Translations under genes and position numbers: made by a program
Source of the DNA: Solirubrobacterales bacterium
Lineage (GTDB): Bacteria > Actinomycetota > Thermoleophilia > Solirubrobacterales > 70-9
DNA: 41,852 nt
Assembly: GCA_021323175.1 (NCBI GenBank)
Contig: JAJTCK010000007.1
Span: 1 to 41,852 of the forward strand
Direction of reading: 5' to 3'
In this document: positions 41,277 through 41,852 of the stretch, piece by piece
How positions within the stretch are numbered: position 1 is the stretch's first letter
How the letters are laid out: each line of letters opens with the position of its first letter
The notes under the pieces: model-generated
The model's input: only the letters and a program-made list of their open reading frames with translations
What the model was told of the DNA's origin: nothing
Databases searched by the model: none

Positions 41277-41323
41277 CGCAGCGCCCCCGACGCGTCTCGC
41301 GCGAGTCGTGAAGAACCTCGGCC

Positions 41324-41743
41324 CTAGTTCGTCGGAAACGGTGCCCCGGCGAACAGGGCGAACCAGATCGCGAACCCGATCATCGAGACGATCGCGGTCG
41401 TCACGAACAACCGCTCGACGGGGTCGCTCTGGTGCTCGCCCGGCCGGTAGGGCGTGTCGCGCATGCTGCGGTTCCACGATTGGCGTCGGGGACCGGGCTC
41501 ACTGAAGCCGAGCATCCTCCCGCGGACCCACGACCCCAGCAGCATCAGGAGCCAGTAGGTGACGAGGATGCCGGTAAAGATGAAGAGCGCGACGGGGCCG
41601 GTCACGGCGCCCGGCTTGTCATAGAACGTCGACGCCGCCCAGATCCAGAACAGGGGCACGCCGAATCCGATCAGCACCGAGCCGATCAGGATCAGGGCCG
41701 TCGAACCGGTCCCGACGAGTGCTCTGCGGATCGCTTCGATCAC
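41324..41743 (-). CDS. Hypothetical membrane protein, 139 aa
   Basis: Three hydrophobic helices (about 15-38, 48-70, 112-134) with an Arg/Pro-rich cytoplasmic-type loop between helices 2 and 3 (RRQSWNRSMRDTPYRPGEHQ). No family recognised. The GTG start has GGGGAGG about 7 nt upstream. It ends 60 nt before radA on the same strand. Confidence 0.78.
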   Translation of the reverse strand: MIEAIRRALVGTGSTALILIGSVLIGFGVPLFWIWAASTFYDKPGAVTGPVALFIFTGILVTYWLLMLLGSWVRGRMLGFSEPGPRRQSWNRSMRDTPYRPGEHQSDPVERLFVTTAIVSMIGFAIWFALFAGAPFPTN

Positions 41744-41782
41744 GTCAAGGCCTCCCCGGCCCGTTGACTGCGCGACAACGAA

Positions 41783-41852
41783 TCAGATTAGCGACCGCAG
41801 ATCTCGCTCCGGGTCTATCCCCCAGCGCTCCCCCGCCGCGACGAGCTCGGGC
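41783..41852 (-). CDS. C-terminal end of a gene running off the right edge
   Basis: The last 22 codons of a minus-strand frame (PELVAAGERWGIDPERDLRSLI, then TGA) enter from the right edge. The helical, charged pattern looks like the C-terminus of a folded protein. Too short to name. Confidence 0.5.
   Translation of the reverse strand, partial: PELVAAGERWGIDPERDLRSLI

Overview
The window is about 42 kb of GC-rich (roughly 70%) bacterial chromosome with a dense, housekeeping-like gene layout. The gene mix points to an actinobacterium, most likely class Thermoleophilia (Solirubrobacterales or a relative). It includes a luciferase-like (F420-type) oxidoreductase, RskA-type anti-sigma control, a c-di-AMP riboswitch on a cell-wall peptidase, the radA-disA-carD-ispD order, a Spo0H-like sigma factor and many start codons sitting directly behind a -10 box. 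The class assignment is inference; no rRNA gene is present. I see no insertion sequence, prophage, CRISPR array or resistance cassette.

Layout. 0-2.3 kb (minus): a membrane-anchored Gly-rich repeat protein cut by the left edge, then a coiled-coil M23 peptidase behind a c-di-AMP (ydaO-type) riboswitch. 2.3-10.6 kb: fatty-acid/acyl-CoA genes (acyl-CoA dehydrogenase, thiolase, 3-hydroxyacyl-CoA dehydrogenase). The first two share an 18/21-identical palindromic operator. Between them lie a CWB2-type surface protein, a metallo-beta-lactamase-fold hydrolase, a luciferase-like oxidoreductase, an AlkA-type glycosylase and a lipoprotein. 10.6-18.3 kb: M28 peptidase, CNNM/CorC protein, ABC-F ATPase, pterin dehydratase, BtuF-like protein, SRPBCC protein and rhomboid protease. 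18.3-21.1 kb: two ECF sigma modules with their membrane partners. 21.2-23.9 kb: a single-chain PlsC-GpsA fusion and an iron-type alcohol dehydrogenase. 24.0-26.5 kb: tRNA-Thr(TGT), a Spo0H/SigH-like sigma factor with a consensus promoter and a 115-nt leader, and a membrane protein. 26.5-28.6 kb: rlmB and cysS. 28.6-32.5 kb: an SCP2-hydrolase fusion, an acyltransferase, an SRPBCC protein and a long coiled-coil protein. 32.6-36.7 kb: PHP phosphatase-ispF-acyl-CoA synthetase operon, diverging from a DUF389 membrane protein. 36.7-41.9 kb: ispD, carD, disA and radA (minus strand), a small membrane protein and the tail of one more gene.

How the parts fit. DisA makes c-di-AMP and the riboswitch at the other end of the window senses it upstream of a peptidoglycan hydrolase, so synthesis and one output of this second messenger are both visible. 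Lipid metabolism recurs in three places: beta-oxidation genes under a shared operator, the PlsC-GpsA fusion that joins glycerol-3-phosphate formation to acyl transfer, and the acyl-CoA synthetase with the second acyltransferase. IspD and IspF (MEP isoprenoid pathway) lie in two separate minus-strand operons. The most notable features are the apparent ATT start codon of carD, the shared operator, the PlsC-GpsA fusion, the c-di-AMP circuit and the set of promoters that predict leaderless mRNAs.
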